Source: Collimonas arenae (GTDB lineage Bacteria; Pseudomonadota; Gammaproteobacteria; Burkholderiales; Burkholderiaceae_D). Taken from it: a stretch of DNA of 64,000 nt. The stretch is taken from contig NZ_CP013233.1 of assembly GCF_001584165.1 (NCBI RefSeq), forward strand, positions 124,001 to 188,000, in the 5' to 3' direction. Positions 32,281 to 42,849 of this stretch are shown here, piece by piece. Below the pieces are notes generated by a model. The model had not been told where the DNA came from. It searched no databases and was given only the letters and a program-made list of their open reading frames with translations. The translations under genes and the position numbers were made by a program. Each line of letters opens with the position of its first letter. The stretch's first letter is position 1.

Positions 32281-34707
32281 ATGAAACTTCGTTCATTGGC
32301 GCTGGCATGCGCAACGCTAGTCTATCTGAGTGGTTGCGGCGGTGGTGGCGGCAGTTCGATCGGCACAGCACCGGCCACGGTAAATGGCGTCGCGGCCAGC
32401 GGCAAGGCACTGGTTGGCGTAACAGTCACCATCACCGACAGCAGCGGCCAGAATGTGCAGACCGCAGTGACCGACGTCAACGGCAAATTCTCCATTCCAC
32501 TCAAGGGCACAGCGCCCTTCATCCTGACCGCGCCATTCAACGATGCCGACGGTAGCGCCGCAACCTTGTCGGCCGTGATCAATCCGAGCGCAGCCCAGTC
32601 GGCGGCGGGCAGCACCGTGCAAGCCAACCTGAATCCCCTGACTTCGCTAGTCACGCAGCGCGTGCTGGGGCTGGTCCCGAGCGGTAGCCCGAGCGCCGCG
32701 CAAATCAGCGCCGCGAAGATCAGTTCTGCAAGCATTGCGCAAGCGGTGACCGATGTCGGTACACCGTTGCAGCCGCTGTTCACGGCGCTCGGCGTGCCGG
32801 CTGCTGAAACCAGCGATCCGATTGGCACTACTGCTTATCAGGCCAATTCCAGCGATCCGCTCGATAACCTGTTCGACATTACCCGTTTCAATGTGCACAG
32901 CGGTCAGATTGCCGTCGGCACCGATGCCAACCGCGCCGTGCTGACCATCCCGCTGAGCGGCAGCGTATCCGGCAGCTTGCCGAGCGCCGCGATCCAATCA
33001 GTGATGGCGTTGAACAACGGCCCGACCACCACGCCGATCCAGAACGTGATCGTGGTCGTTGGCGAAAACCAGACATTCGACGCCGTATTTGGCGCCTATC
33101 AGCCGCCGCAAGGCCAGACAGTAAAGAATCTGCTGTCGCAAGGCATCATCAATGCCGATGGCACACCGGGACCGAACTTCAGCCTGGCGCTGCAAAACCA
33201 GGGGGCAACGCAGACCGCGTATACGATCACGCCGACCCGTTCCACCGCATACGCCACGCTGCCGCAACCGACCGCCATCGGCGAACTGATTCCGCCGACT
33301 TTCCAGGACCCGGGCGGCGTACCGGATAGCCGCTTCCCGGCGAACCTGCCGAACGGCCCGTTCCAGATCACCAAGTACGTCCCTTACGGCACCGCCACTA
33401 CCGCGCAGACTGGCGATCCGGTACATCGCTTCTTCCAGATGTGGCAGCAGACCGGCGGCGACAACAGCAAGCTCGACATGTTTACTTGGGTCGCCGATAC
33501 TGTCGGCCAGGGTGGCGACACCAAGGGCATCACGCCGAGCAATCCAGGCCAGGGCGGCGAGTTGATGGGCTTTGTCAATATGGTCAGCGGCGATGCGCCG
33601 TTCTTCAAGTCGCTGGCGCAGCAATATGCGCTAAGCGACAACTATCACCAAGGCATCATGGGCGGCACCGGCGCCAACTTCTTCAATATCGCCACCGGCG
33701 ATCTGCCGTATTTCAATAGCGGTGGCGCGGTTGCAGTGCCGCCGGCCAACCAGATCGAGAATCCGAATCCGATGGCGCAGACGGCGAATTTCTATTCGCA
33801 GGACGGTTACCAGGGCGGCTCCTACGTCAATTGTTCCGATGCGACCCAGCCGGGTGTCGGCGCGATTCTGAATTTCCTCGGCAGCAAAAAGGTCAAGAGC
33901 AACTGCGACGCCGGCAAGTATTACCTGGTCAATAACTACAATCCAGGTTACGACATGAACGGCAACGTCCAGCCGATCGGTCCTAACAATTACAACTACC
34001 CGCCACAAACCGTACCGACCATCGCCGAAGGGCTGGCCAAGAAGAGCGTTGCCTGGAAGTGGTACACCGGCGGCCGCGAAGCCGCGGACGTGACTGCAGA
34101 TGCAGCGGCTTTCGGCTTTCCGGTGGCTGTCGCCCAGATTGCTCAGTACAACGCCATCGGCGATCCATTGGTGGCATCCAGCAATGTCATGACGACTGCA
34201 CTGAAATCGAACCTGGCCGGTCTCACCACGTTCTATAGCGATATCGCCAAGGGCACGTTGCCGGCAGTTTCGTTCGTGGTGCCGAAGAACCTCGACAGCG
34301 GCCACCCGGGCTACTCGGCGCCGGCCCGCTACGAAGCCTTCCTGCAAGACCTGATCGCTAAGGTCAAGGCCAATCCGACGCTGTGGGCACACACTGCGAT
34401 CCTGGTCACCACCGACGAAGGCGGCGGCCATTTCGATACCGGCTACATCCAGAACCTGGACTTCTTCGGCAACGGCCCACGGATTCCATTCCTGGTGGTA
34501 TCGCCGTATGCCCGAACCGGCTTTATCGACCACACCTATTACGACCACTCGTCGATGCTGAAATTCATCGAGCGCAACTGGCGCCTGCCACCGCTGTCGC
34601 CGCGCAGCCGTGACAACCTGCCGAACCCGGTCAGCGTCGCCGCCGACCAGTACCGCCCGGTGAACACCACCTCGATCGGCGACCTGATGGCGATGTTCAA
34701 CTTCTAA
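32281..34707 (+). CDS. Lipoprotein phosphoesterase (phospholipase C/acid phosphatase family), copy 2
   Basis: 808 residues from the ATG at 32281 with AGGA upstream. Lipobox LSGCGGGGG. An N-terminal region (about 30-120) carries a carboxypeptidase-regulatory-like repeat (GKALVGVTVTITDSSGQ). The PF04185 domain runs from about 250 to 800: NVIVVVGENQTFDAVFGAY, DNYHQGIMGGTGANFF, GHPGYSAPARYEAFLQDLI, VTTDEGGGHFDTGYIQ, and SPYARTGFIDHTYYDHSSMLKFIE. It is about 100 residues longer than copy 1 and clearly divergent. A di-haem peroxidase gene follows in the same orientation, with a palindromic repeat between. Confidence 0.9.
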   Translation: MKLRSLALACATLVYLSGCGGGGGSSIGTAPATVNGVAASGKALVGVTVTITDSSGQNVQTAVTDVNGKFSIPLKGTAPFILTAPFNDADGSAATLSAVINPSAAQSAAGSTVQANLNPLTSLVTQRVLGLVPSGSPSAAQISAAKISSASIAQAVTDVGTPLQPLFTALGVPAAETSDPIGTTAYQANSSDPLDNLFDITRFNVHSGQIAVGTDANRAVLTIPLSGSVSGSLPSAAIQSVMALNNGPTTTPIQNVIVVVGENQTFDAVFGAYQPPQGQTVKNLLSQGIINADGTPGPNFSLALQNQGATQTAYTITPTRSTAYATLPQPTAIGELIPPTFQDPGGVPDSRFPANLPNGPFQITKYVPYGTATTAQTGDPVHRFFQMWQQTGGDNSKLDMFTWVADTVGQGGDTKGITPSNPGQGGELMGFVNMVSGDAPFFKSLAQQYALSDNYHQGIMGGTGANFFNIATGDLPYFNSGGAVAVPPANQIENPNPMAQTANFYSQDGYQGGSYVNCSDATQPGVGAILNFLGSKKVKSNCDAGKYYLVNNYNPGYDMNGNVQPIGPNNYNYPPQTVPTIAEGLAKKSVAWKWYTGGREAADVTADAAAFGFPVAVAQIAQYNAIGDPLVASSNVMTTALKSNLAGLTTFYSDIAKGTLPAVSFVVPKNLDSGHPGYSAPARYEAFLQDLIAKVKANPTLWAHTAILVTTDEGGGHFDTGYIQNLDFFGNGPRIPFLVVSPYARTGFIDHTYYDHSSMLKFIERNWRLPPLSPRSRDNLPNPVSVAADQYRPVNTTSIGDLMAMFNF

Positions 34708-34713
34708 ACCCCT

Positions 34714-34773
34714 TTATTTGGGGTCAGAGTCGAATATGTCGCTACGGCTATATTTGACTCTGACCCCAATTAA
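34714..34773. repeat. GGGGTCAGAG-family palindrome between phosphoesterase 2 and peroxidase 2
   Basis: TTGGGGTCAGAGTC (34718-34731) pairs perfectly with GACTCTGACCCCAA (34756-34769). The inner AATATGTCGCTACGGCTATATT can pair further. It shares its stem core with the 76-bp repeats at 26 kb. It starts six bases after the phosphoesterase stop and could stop or attenuate read-through to the peroxidase gene. Confidence 0.85.
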
Positions 34774-34854
34774 AATGCTGGGGATGTCGCAGAGATTGCT
34801 GTCGTTCACGTTGCGCGAGTGCCAGCAACAACACAGATTTGAAATGGATTCGAT

Positions 34855-36210
34855 TTGTTGAGCTTCAATCAAGGTCGGTTGCTGGATTACCAATGGGGTG
34901 CCGGACTGGTGGCTCTGGTCAGCGTGGTGCTGCTGGCTGGTTGCCACGATGGGGATACGCCTGCGCGCGCCGCAGCTAAGGCCGGTCCGGCCAGCGTCGC
35001 GGCGGCGCCTGCTGCCGCTTCCGCTCCTGCTGACAAGAAGCCTTCGCTGAAAATGTGGGTGCGTTATCCGGAACCGCCGGCGACATTGAGTGCCGCCGCT
35101 ACATTAGGCAAGCAATTGTTTTTTGATGCGTCGTTGTCGGCTTCCGGCAAGATGTCCTGCGCTACCTGTCATAGCCCCGATCATGCTTATGGACCGCCGA
35201 ATGGACTCGCGGTGCAGCTGGGCGGCGCCGACATGCAACGGCAAGGTACACGCGGGGTGCCGTCGCTGCGCTACCTCGGTTTCACACCGAAATTCACGCG
35301 CCATTACTATGTGCCCGGGCCAGATGAAACCGAAGATGAAGGGCCGACCGGCGGCTTTACTCATGATGGCGCGGTCGATTCGCTGCACGAGCAGGCGCTG
35401 ATTCCGCTACTCAATCCGAATGAAATGGCGAATGCCAATCCGGCCGAGATAGCTGCCAAGCTGCAGAAGACCAGTTATGTCGAACAGTTCCGGCAAGTGT
35501 ATGGCGCCGGCATTTTCGATCATCCCGAGGCAGCGGTGGAAAAAGCCACGCTGGCGCTGGAAGCGTTCCAGACTGAAGACCCGAGCTTCCATCCGTACAC
35601 CAGCAAATTCGATGCGGCGATGGCCGGCAATGCCGATTTCACTCCGGCTGAATTGCGCGGCTACGGCCTGTTCAACAATCCGAACAAGGGCAATTGCGCC
35701 AAGTGCCACGTCGATACCCCGGGGCCGGGCGGCCGGCCGGCGCAGTTCACCGATTTCGGTTTCCAGGCATTGGGTGTGCCGCGCAATCCGGAGATCGCCG
35801 CGAATCGCAATCCGAAGTATTTCGATCTCGGCATTTGCGGCCCGGACCGCAAGGACATGGCGAAGGAAAGCGAATTCTGCGGCATGTTCAAGTCACCGAC
35901 CTTGCGTAATGTCGCCACGCGCGGCGCGTTCTTTCACAACGGCCGCTTCCATACGCTGGAAGACATGCTGCATTTCTATGTCGAGCGCGATACCGATCCG
36001 GCCAAGTGGTACCCGAAGGTCAAAGGTAAAGTGGCCAAGTTCGACGATCTGCCGCCACGCTACCGCGCCAATATCGATACGCTGGATGCGCCGCTCAACC
36101 GCAAGACAGGCGACAAGCCCGCCTTGAACGATGAAGAAATCGGCGACCTGATCGCCTTCCTGAAAACCCTCAACGACGGCTATTCGGCCAAGTCCGGCGC
36201 TGCGCGTTAG
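34855..36210 (+). CDS. Di-haem cytochrome c peroxidase/MauG-family lipoprotein, copy 2
   Basis: 451 residues from a TTG at 34855; no in-frame ATG precedes the signal, so the exact start is unsure. Lipoprotein leader GAGLVALVSVVLLAGC, then an Ala/Pro-rich linker. Haem motifs C102-x2-C105-H106 (CATCH) and C281-x2-C284-H285 (CAKCH). The C-terminal LRNVATRGAFFHNGRF and PALNDEEIGDLIAFLKTLNDGY parallel copy 1 closely. It is a paralogue of the gene at 23235 and again sits beside a phosphoesterase. Its stop overlaps by four bases the end of the convergent gene at 36207. Confidence 0.9.
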   Translation: MLSFNQGRLLDYQWGAGLVALVSVVLLAGCHDGDTPARAAAKAGPASVAAAPAAASAPADKKPSLKMWVRYPEPPATLSAAATLGKQLFFDASLSASGKMSCATCHSPDHAYGPPNGLAVQLGGADMQRQGTRGVPSLRYLGFTPKFTRHYYVPGPDETEDEGPTGGFTHDGAVDSLHEQALIPLLNPNEMANANPAEIAAKLQKTSYVEQFRQVYGAGIFDHPEAAVEKATLALEAFQTEDPSFHPYTSKFDAAMAGNADFTPAELRGYGLFNNPNKGNCAKCHVDTPGPGGRPAQFTDFGFQALGVPRNPEIAANRNPKYFDLGICGPDRKDMAKESEFCGMFKSPTLRNVATRGAFFHNGRFHTLEDMLHFYVERDTDPAKWYPKVKGKVAKFDDLPPRYRANIDTLDAPLNRKTGDKPALNDEEIGDLIAFLKTLNDGYSAKSGAAR

Positions 36211-36719
36211 CGTGGCGGCGCCAGCGCATAGGGCGCTTTGGCCGCGCCCGGCGCACGCACGTTAACGATCACTCGCTCAACATCTGGCTCGGCACGGACA
36301 AAGGCTTCAAGCGCGGCGGCGTCGATGGCCGGATCGGCGCTGCATCCTTCGACCCAGACGAAGCGCCGCTGGAACGTCAGCCATAAACTACTGGCTTGGG
36401 CGAATTCCGGCATGGCAGCAAAATGCGTCGCTACCGATTTCGCAATCGGCGCATCGTAAAGATAGGAATTGGGTTTGCTACATTGGCCTGCCAGCCAGCA
36501 TGTGGTGCCGCGCTCGGTGCGCCAGTGGGATTCCCTGCGCGCCTCCTCCTCATTGACCAGCGGCCCCAGCGGCTGCGGGCAATCCGGCACATTGCTGCGC
36601 ACCTGGATGAATGGATCGTTGAACCAGTTTTTCAGGATCTCGTCGTGGGCGTTCGCCGTAGTTGCCGATGCCGCCAGAAAAATGGCTAACAGATAATGCA
36701 AACGAAGTGGTGGCGACAT
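36207..36719 (-). CDS. Secreted protein with C-terminal BON-like segment
   Basis: 170 residues from the ATG at 36719, which has GGAGG seven bases upstream. Signal peptide about 1-24 (LLAIFLAASATTANA). Five cysteines in the mature part. Residues 115-160 (LWLTFQRRFVWVEGCSADPAIDAAALEAFVRAEPDVERVIVNV) resemble a BON domain, a fold of envelope proteins, but the match is weak. Function unknown. The 3' end overlaps the peroxidase 2 gene tail to tail. Confidence 0.6.
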   Translation of the reverse strand: MSPPLRLHYLLAIFLAASATTANAHDEILKNWFNDPFIQVRSNVPDCPQPLGPLVNEEEARRESHWRTERGTTCWLAGQCSKPNSYLYDAPIAKSVATHFAAMPEFAQASSLWLTFQRRFVWVEGCSADPAIDAAALEAFVRAEPDVERVIVNVRAPGAAKAPYALAPPR

Positions 36720-36801
36720 ACCTGGCCTCCCGCGCAATCAACACGCTCAACAAGCACAGTGCATCGTGGCGGAGGACGGGATGCCCTCCGCCGTGGTCAA
36801 G

Positions 36802-38046
<1,245 letters not shown>

Positions 38047-38050
<4 letters not shown>

Positions 38051-38550
38051 GCGTAGACTGCCTGAGATCGATAGGCTTTCCTTGCAGGTGCGCGGGAAGC
38101 ATATATTTCCGGCGAGCGATACAAGTTCTGAATTAGCCATGGTCGATTAAGGTTGTAGCGATGGGCAGTAGAGAGGATGTCGGAAATCGAGGTTCCGCCG
38201 GCTAACGAGCGTCCGGTTGCCACAGCAATGCTGCCGATGACGGCGCCAACGTAGAAAGAAGCCGAACACGCCGCTATGACGCCGAGACCTTCCAGTCGCG
38301 TTCCTGCGCCAATCAATTCACCGATCGTGACGGTTTTCCCAAATTTATCAATCTGGCTCAAGATGACACTGGCATTGGCAACTGCCGCCTGTACGGAACC
38401 GAATAGGGATGCAGGAGCCGGGAGTCCGAGCCCCTCCATATTTTCTTTGAAGTAATCGTAGAAACCGGGCATTCGACTTATCTCCATGATGCGTGACGTT
38501 AAAAAATTAACAGGTGCTTTTGTTTTGACAAGGTCCAGCAGCCATTGCAC
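38047..38550 (-). CDS. Unknown protein with a glycine/alanine-rich hydrophobic core
   Basis: 167 residues from a GTG at 38550 (uncertain, weak ribosome site). An amphipathic N-terminal part (LLDLVKTKAPVNFLTSRIMEISR) is followed by a central Gly/Ala/Ser-rich hydrophobic region at about 80-120 (GELIGAGTRLEGLGVIAACSASFYVGAVIGSIAVATG). The C-terminus is basic. Glycine-zipper-like cores occur in pore-forming peptides and in membrane-inserting effectors, but no family can be named. G+C is lower than in neighbouring genes. It is coupled to the two-helix gene downstream. Confidence 0.55.
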
Positions 38551-38629
38551 CCTGTTTAGTTATCTTTATTGCAATATACGGAGAATACAGAAGCTCAAAA
38601 CGAGTGTCTACTGCGAGATTTGATAGGCC

Positions 38630-41110
38630 CTAGGCCAGCGGCGCCAGCAACAGTTGCAGATCCTCGGCGCTGAACTTGGTCGCCAGCGCCGCATCGCTGC
38701 CCAGTACGCCTTCGGCTAGTGCCGCTTTGCGCGCTTGCAGTTCGATGATGCGTTCTTCGATGCTGCCTTCGACCACGATCTTGTAGACGAACACGGTTTG
38801 ATCCTGGCCGATGCGATGAGCGCGGGCGGTGGCTTGTTCCTGCACGGCAGGGTTCCACCACGGATCGATGTGGATCACGGTGTCGGCGGCGGTCAGGTTG
38901 AGGCCGACGCCGCCGGCCTTGAGGCTGATTAAGAGCAGCGGCACGGCCTTGGCCTGGAATTGCGCTACCAGGGCGCCGCGTTGGGACGGTGGCGTTTTGC
39001 CGGTAAGGGCCAGCCAGGGCAATTGCAATACAGCCAGTTCGAGTGCGATCAGGTCCAACATTTCGGTGAACTGCGAAAACACCAGGATGCGCCGGCCCTC
39101 AGCTACCAGCGCCGGCAGCATGTCGCGCAGCAATTCCAGTTTTGCGCGTTCCATGCCGTCCGCATGCTGCATGTTTTTCAGCAGGAACGGATCGCAGCAT
39201 ACTTGCCGCAACTTGAGCAGCGCATCGAGGATTGTAATCTGACCACCGCTGAAGCCTTTGCGCTTGAGCACGCCGCGTACCTGTTCATCGGCCGCCACGC
39301 GCACGCTTTCGTACAGGTCGCGCTGATGTCCTCGCAGTTGCACCAGCTTGACGGCTTCAGTGCGCGGCGGCAGTTCGCTCGCCACTTCGTCCTTGCGCCG
39401 GCGCAGGATGAACGGCCTGACTCGCTGCGCCAGCAATTGCGCGCGCAAGGTCTGGCCGCCGATCTCGATCGGCTTGCGCCACAGCCGGCTGAAAGTGCGC
39501 ATGTCGCCGAGGAAGCCGGGCATCAGGAAATCGAATTGGGTCCACAACTCGCCCAAGTGATTTTCCAACGGTGTGCCGGTGATGCAGAGCCGGTGCCGTG
39601 CACGCAGGCGTCGCACCGCACCGGCACTGCGCGCGCCGGCGTTCTTGACAGTTTGTGCTTCGTCCAGGATCAGCATGTGGAAAGCTTGTGCCTCCAGCGC
39701 CGAGCGGTCGCGCCATAGCAGCGGATAAGTGGTGAGGATAAGGTCGTATTCCGCCATGCGGGCGAAATCGCGATGTCGCTCCGGGCCTTGCAGGGCCAGC
39801 ACCCGCAGGCTGGGCGCCATGCGTTTTGCCTCGGCTTGCCAGTTGAAGATCAGCGAGGTCGGCAGCACCACCAGCGCCGGCAGGTCGAGCCGGCCGGCCT
39901 GTTGTTCGATCAGCAGATGCGCCAGCGCCTGCGCGGTTTTTCCCAGACCCATGTCGTCCGCCAGGATGCCGGCCAGGTGATGTTCGCGCAGGTACTGCAG
40001 CCAGGCCACGCCGTGCAATTGATAGGGGCGCAAGGTGACGCCGAGGCCGGCCGGTGCAAGCACTGGCTGCGGCGTGCCGGCGCCTTTCAGGCGCTGCGCC
40101 AATGCGCGTAAACCGGTATCGCCCTGCAGTTGCCAACCGCCATGTGCGCCGGCACGTGCGGCCTGTGTGTCCAGCAGGCTTTGGCGCATCGCCTCAAGCC
40201 GATATGCGTCCCATGCCGACAGTTGCAGCGGACCTTCAGGCCTCTGCGGATCGCTCAGCAATTCCAGCATGCTGCCGACGATGGCCTTGAGCGGCGCCGC
40301 TTGCGCTTCAATTCGCTTGCCGCCGGGCGCGCGCAACAGGATCAGGTCGTGGTCGTCGATCAAGGCAAGTTTCTTGGCGTCGAGCCAGCGCGCATCGCGT
40401 TGCAAAAGGTGCGCCAGCAGCGGTACCAGGTCCAGCATTTCGCCGTCGATTTCGATGCCGAGCGTGAGTAGCCAGGAACCTTCGCCAGCCGGTAGACCGA
40501 GCGCCGTCACGGCCTGTTCGCGGCCGCGCATGCGGGTGGCGACTTCTTTGCCCAGCAGCTCACCGGTCTGCGGATTGACGATCAAGTGCCAGGCATCGAC
40601 CGGCACGCTCTCGTGCGCGAAGCCGGGTCGGACCACGATGGCCCAGCCCTTTGCCTGCAGAGCGGGCAACTGATCGGCCCAGAAATCGCCGAAGAAATCT
40701 TCCTGCACCAAGGTCCACAGCGAATCGAGATGTGCCGCTGCTTGCACTGCATCGTCGTTGCGCCATTGCAGCGTATCGGCTGGCAGCGGATGCAAGCCGA
40801 GCTCCCACACCAGGTCGAGTGCATCGGCTTCGGCGCCGAGGTCGCGCAGCAGCAGACGCCGGCCGTCGCCAGTGTCAACCGTTTGCGAAGATGCCGGACG
40901 GCGGTTCAGGAGTGTGGTTGGGGCCGCGCATTCCCAGCGCAGGCCATCGTCGGCGACATAGGTCCAGCTGATTTGCACCACAGTTACAGTTGGCCCGCGG
41001 GGGCCAAATGGACCGGACGGGCGCATGCCGAGAAGGCCGTCGCCACGGCTAAGGGTTTGCAGTGTCAGGCGTGGCCGGAAGCGGCCGGGGGATGCTGCCG
41101 CAGCACTCAT
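38630..41110 (-). CDS. SNF2-family DNA helicase/ATPase (RapA/HepA-like)
   Basis: 826 residues. An N-terminal region of about 340 residues without a clear domain is followed by the SNF2 motor. Motif I DDMGLGKT (385-392), motif II DEAQ (483-486) and motif III ITGTPLENH lie in the first RecA-like lobe. The second lobe holds LVFSQFTEMLDLI, LISLKAGGVGLNL and the arginine-finger motif QATARAHRIGQ. Such proteins translocate on duplex DNA and remodel protein-DNA complexes or recycle RNA polymerase. Its start overlaps the end of the hydratase gene by four bases, an unlikely functional pairing but clear translational coupling. Confidence 0.93.
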   Translation of the reverse strand: MSAAAASPGRFRPRLTLQTLSRGDGLLGMRPSGPFGPRGPTVTVVQISWTYVADDGLRWECAAPTTLLNRRPASSQTVDTGDGRRLLLRDLGAEADALDLVWELGLHPLPADTLQWRNDDAVQAAAHLDSLWTLVQEDFFGDFWADQLPALQAKGWAIVVRPGFAHESVPVDAWHLIVNPQTGELLGKEVATRMRGREQAVTALGLPAGEGSWLLTLGIEIDGEMLDLVPLLAHLLQRDARWLDAKKLALIDDHDLILLRAPGGKRIEAQAAPLKAIVGSMLELLSDPQRPEGPLQLSAWDAYRLEAMRQSLLDTQAARAGAHGGWQLQGDTGLRALAQRLKGAGTPQPVLAPAGLGVTLRPYQLHGVAWLQYLREHHLAGILADDMGLGKTAQALAHLLIEQQAGRLDLPALVVLPTSLIFNWQAEAKRMAPSLRVLALQGPERHRDFARMAEYDLILTTYPLLWRDRSALEAQAFHMLILDEAQTVKNAGARSAGAVRRLRARHRLCITGTPLENHLGELWTQFDFLMPGFLGDMRTFSRLWRKPIEIGGQTLRAQLLAQRVRPFILRRRKDEVASELPPRTEAVKLVQLRGHQRDLYESVRVAADEQVRGVLKRKGFSGGQITILDALLKLRQVCCDPFLLKNMQHADGMERAKLELLRDMLPALVAEGRRILVFSQFTEMLDLIALELAVLQLPWLALTGKTPPSQRGALVAQFQAKAVPLLLISLKAGGVGLNLTAADTVIHIDPWWNPAVQEQATARAHRIGQDQTVFVYKIVVEGSIEERIIELQARKAALAEGVLGSDAALATKFSAEDLQLLLAPLA

Positions 41111-41880
41111 TTCGGCAGGAAATGCGCACGCAGAACGCCCATATCGCCATACCGGATCGAGATATCGCGAGCCAGCGGCAAGCCGAAGCTGCCGGCATAC
41201 GAACCGGTGATGACGATTTGTCCGGCCTGCAAGCCTTGTCCGCTTGTACGCAAGAATTCAGCCAGCCAGTACAGCGGCGCGCGTGGCTCGCCATTCGGAT
41301 GGCGGCCCTGTAGCTGCCGCTGTTTTGTTACGCCTTCGTCGACGCTGATTAGCAGCGTGTTTGCAGCGCGCGCCCTTTCTGTATCGACTTGCGGACCGAG
41401 ATACAAGCCTTGGTTGAGCAAGCCGTCTGACAGGTTTTCGATGAAGCCGGCATCGTCGGGAGCGCTGTAGCGGCTATCGATCAGCTCCAGCGCCAGATGT
41501 GTGCTGCCGATGGCCGCATCGATCTCGGCCTTGGTGTAAGGCGCGCTGCGCGTCGGCAGGTCGTGCGCCAATACGAATGCGAGTTCCGGTTCGACCCGCA
41601 CCTGGCCGTCACGCACCCAGGCGGTGCACGGACTACTGTTGTGAATGGTATTGGCATAAATCGGCGCCGCCACTGGTTGTCCTTCGACCGGCAAACCGCA
41701 CTTCCAGCCGCCGATGCGTTCGCCCAGTTGCGCACTGACTGCAGCTTGTATCGCCAACGCGGTCTCGGCATCCTGCGGCCGCAACGGTAGCGGCAGGCGC
41801 GCGCCCTGTACGCCTGATCGACGGCGCTCTGCCAGGATGACGGCTGCTTCGGCTGCGGCGTTTGGAGTTTGGAGATTCAT
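41107..41880 (-). CDS. 2-keto-4-pentenoate hydratase-like enzyme
   Basis: 257 residues; MhpD/HpaH-family fold of the fumarylacetoacetase superfamily. Visible marks are GGWKCGLP near 57-64, the metal-ligand region VEPELAFVL (E-x-E), and AGQIVITGSYAGSFGLPL near the C-terminus. Members hydrate 2-hydroxypenta-2,4-dienoate in meta-cleavage of aromatics, or decarboxylate related acids. No other aromatic-degradation genes are adjacent, so the substrate is open. It lies between the GNAT and SNF2 genes in one minus-strand run. Confidence 0.88.
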   Translation of the reverse strand: MNLQTPNAAAEAAVILAERRRSGVQGARLPLPLRPQDAETALAIQAAVSAQLGERIGGWKCGLPVEGQPVAAPIYANTIHNSSPCTAWVRDGQVRVEPELAFVLAHDLPTRSAPYTKAEIDAAIGSTHLALELIDSRYSAPDDAGFIENLSDGLLNQGLYLGPQVDTERARAANTLLISVDEGVTKQRQLQGRHPNGEPRAPLYWLAEFLRTSGQGLQAGQIVITGSYAGSFGLPLARDISIRYGDMGVLRAHFLPK

Positions 41881-41883
41881 GTT

Positions 41884-42647
41884 CTATGCGCGTACGCGGT
41901 AATGGTATTCATATTGTTGTTCGAATCCGAGCTTTCGATACAGTCCGAGGGCGGCCTGGTTGTCGGCTTGGACTTGCAAGTATGCACTGCTTGCTCCTTG
42001 TGTCTTGCCCAAGCCAGCAGCGCGCCGACCAGCCGGGCCGCCGCACCGCGCCGCCGCGCTGCGGGCGCAACGACAATATCGAACAGGCCGACCGCGCCGT
42101 TTTCTGCTACCGCCAGCCCGTAGGCGATTGGCGCGCCATTGTCGCTCAGGGTAGCGAATGCAGCAGGCATTGTGATGGCAGCGAGCATGCGGTCGTGGGC
42201 CGCTCGTGCCGCCTCGGGCACACGATTCGCCTCGGCAAAGCCGGTGCTCCATGCGTGATTTGGCGCCGCCAGGATTTCAACATCGGGCGTGCTTTGGGTT
42301 TGCTGCGGCAGCGCGGCAGTCATGACCAGAGAACGATCGATCTTGCGATATCCGGCCTGTTCCAGTTGGTGATCTGATTCCGGACTTGCCAGCGGCGACA
42401 AGCGAAATATCGTCGGCAAGCCGTGCCGCGCATAAAAGTCTTCCGCAATACGCAGCGTTTCCGCGAATGCCGCGGTTGGCCGCAAGGCATTGGCGGAATT
42501 GGCGCGCTTGGTATAGCCCTCGGACAGGCGCAGCAGCCAGCCGCCGCACAACGCCGATTTTTGCGCCGGCCATGCGTTGAAGGCGCGCTCTTCGAGGGAC
42601 GTGACGAGATCAAGATCGAAATTGAGCGCGGGCACTGGCGTGGTCAT
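41884..42647 (-). CDS. GNAT-family N-acetyltransferase, C-terminus frameshifted here
   Basis: From the ATG at 42647 the protein follows the GNAT fold: an N-terminal GCN5-like half ([24 protein letters not shown]), then the acetyl-CoA motif [29 protein letters not shown]. After that the frame changes; the normal ending [21 protein letters not shown] lies in another frame that stops at 41884. One added base near 42005 (AAGGAG to AAGGGAG) gives a 254-residue protein of expected end. As written, the frame instead ends at 41877 with an atypical tail. The coordinates given are for the corrected gene, which ends three bases before the hydratase start. Confidence 0.8.
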
Positions 42648-42849
42648 GATTTTTTGTGGTCGGTGGCGGAAAGATATTCTACTCGGCCCGCCGCTTTGGC
42701 GCGGCCTGCCCATTGTCTTTTCCCTGGATTGCGGGTAACTTAGCGTTTTGCAACAGAGTTGCAATTAAATATGCAGCGCACAGTTCACATAAACCGCGCG
42801 GGAATCCCGGGCCCGGACAGGCCTCTATTCGCAGAAGGATCTGTACTAT

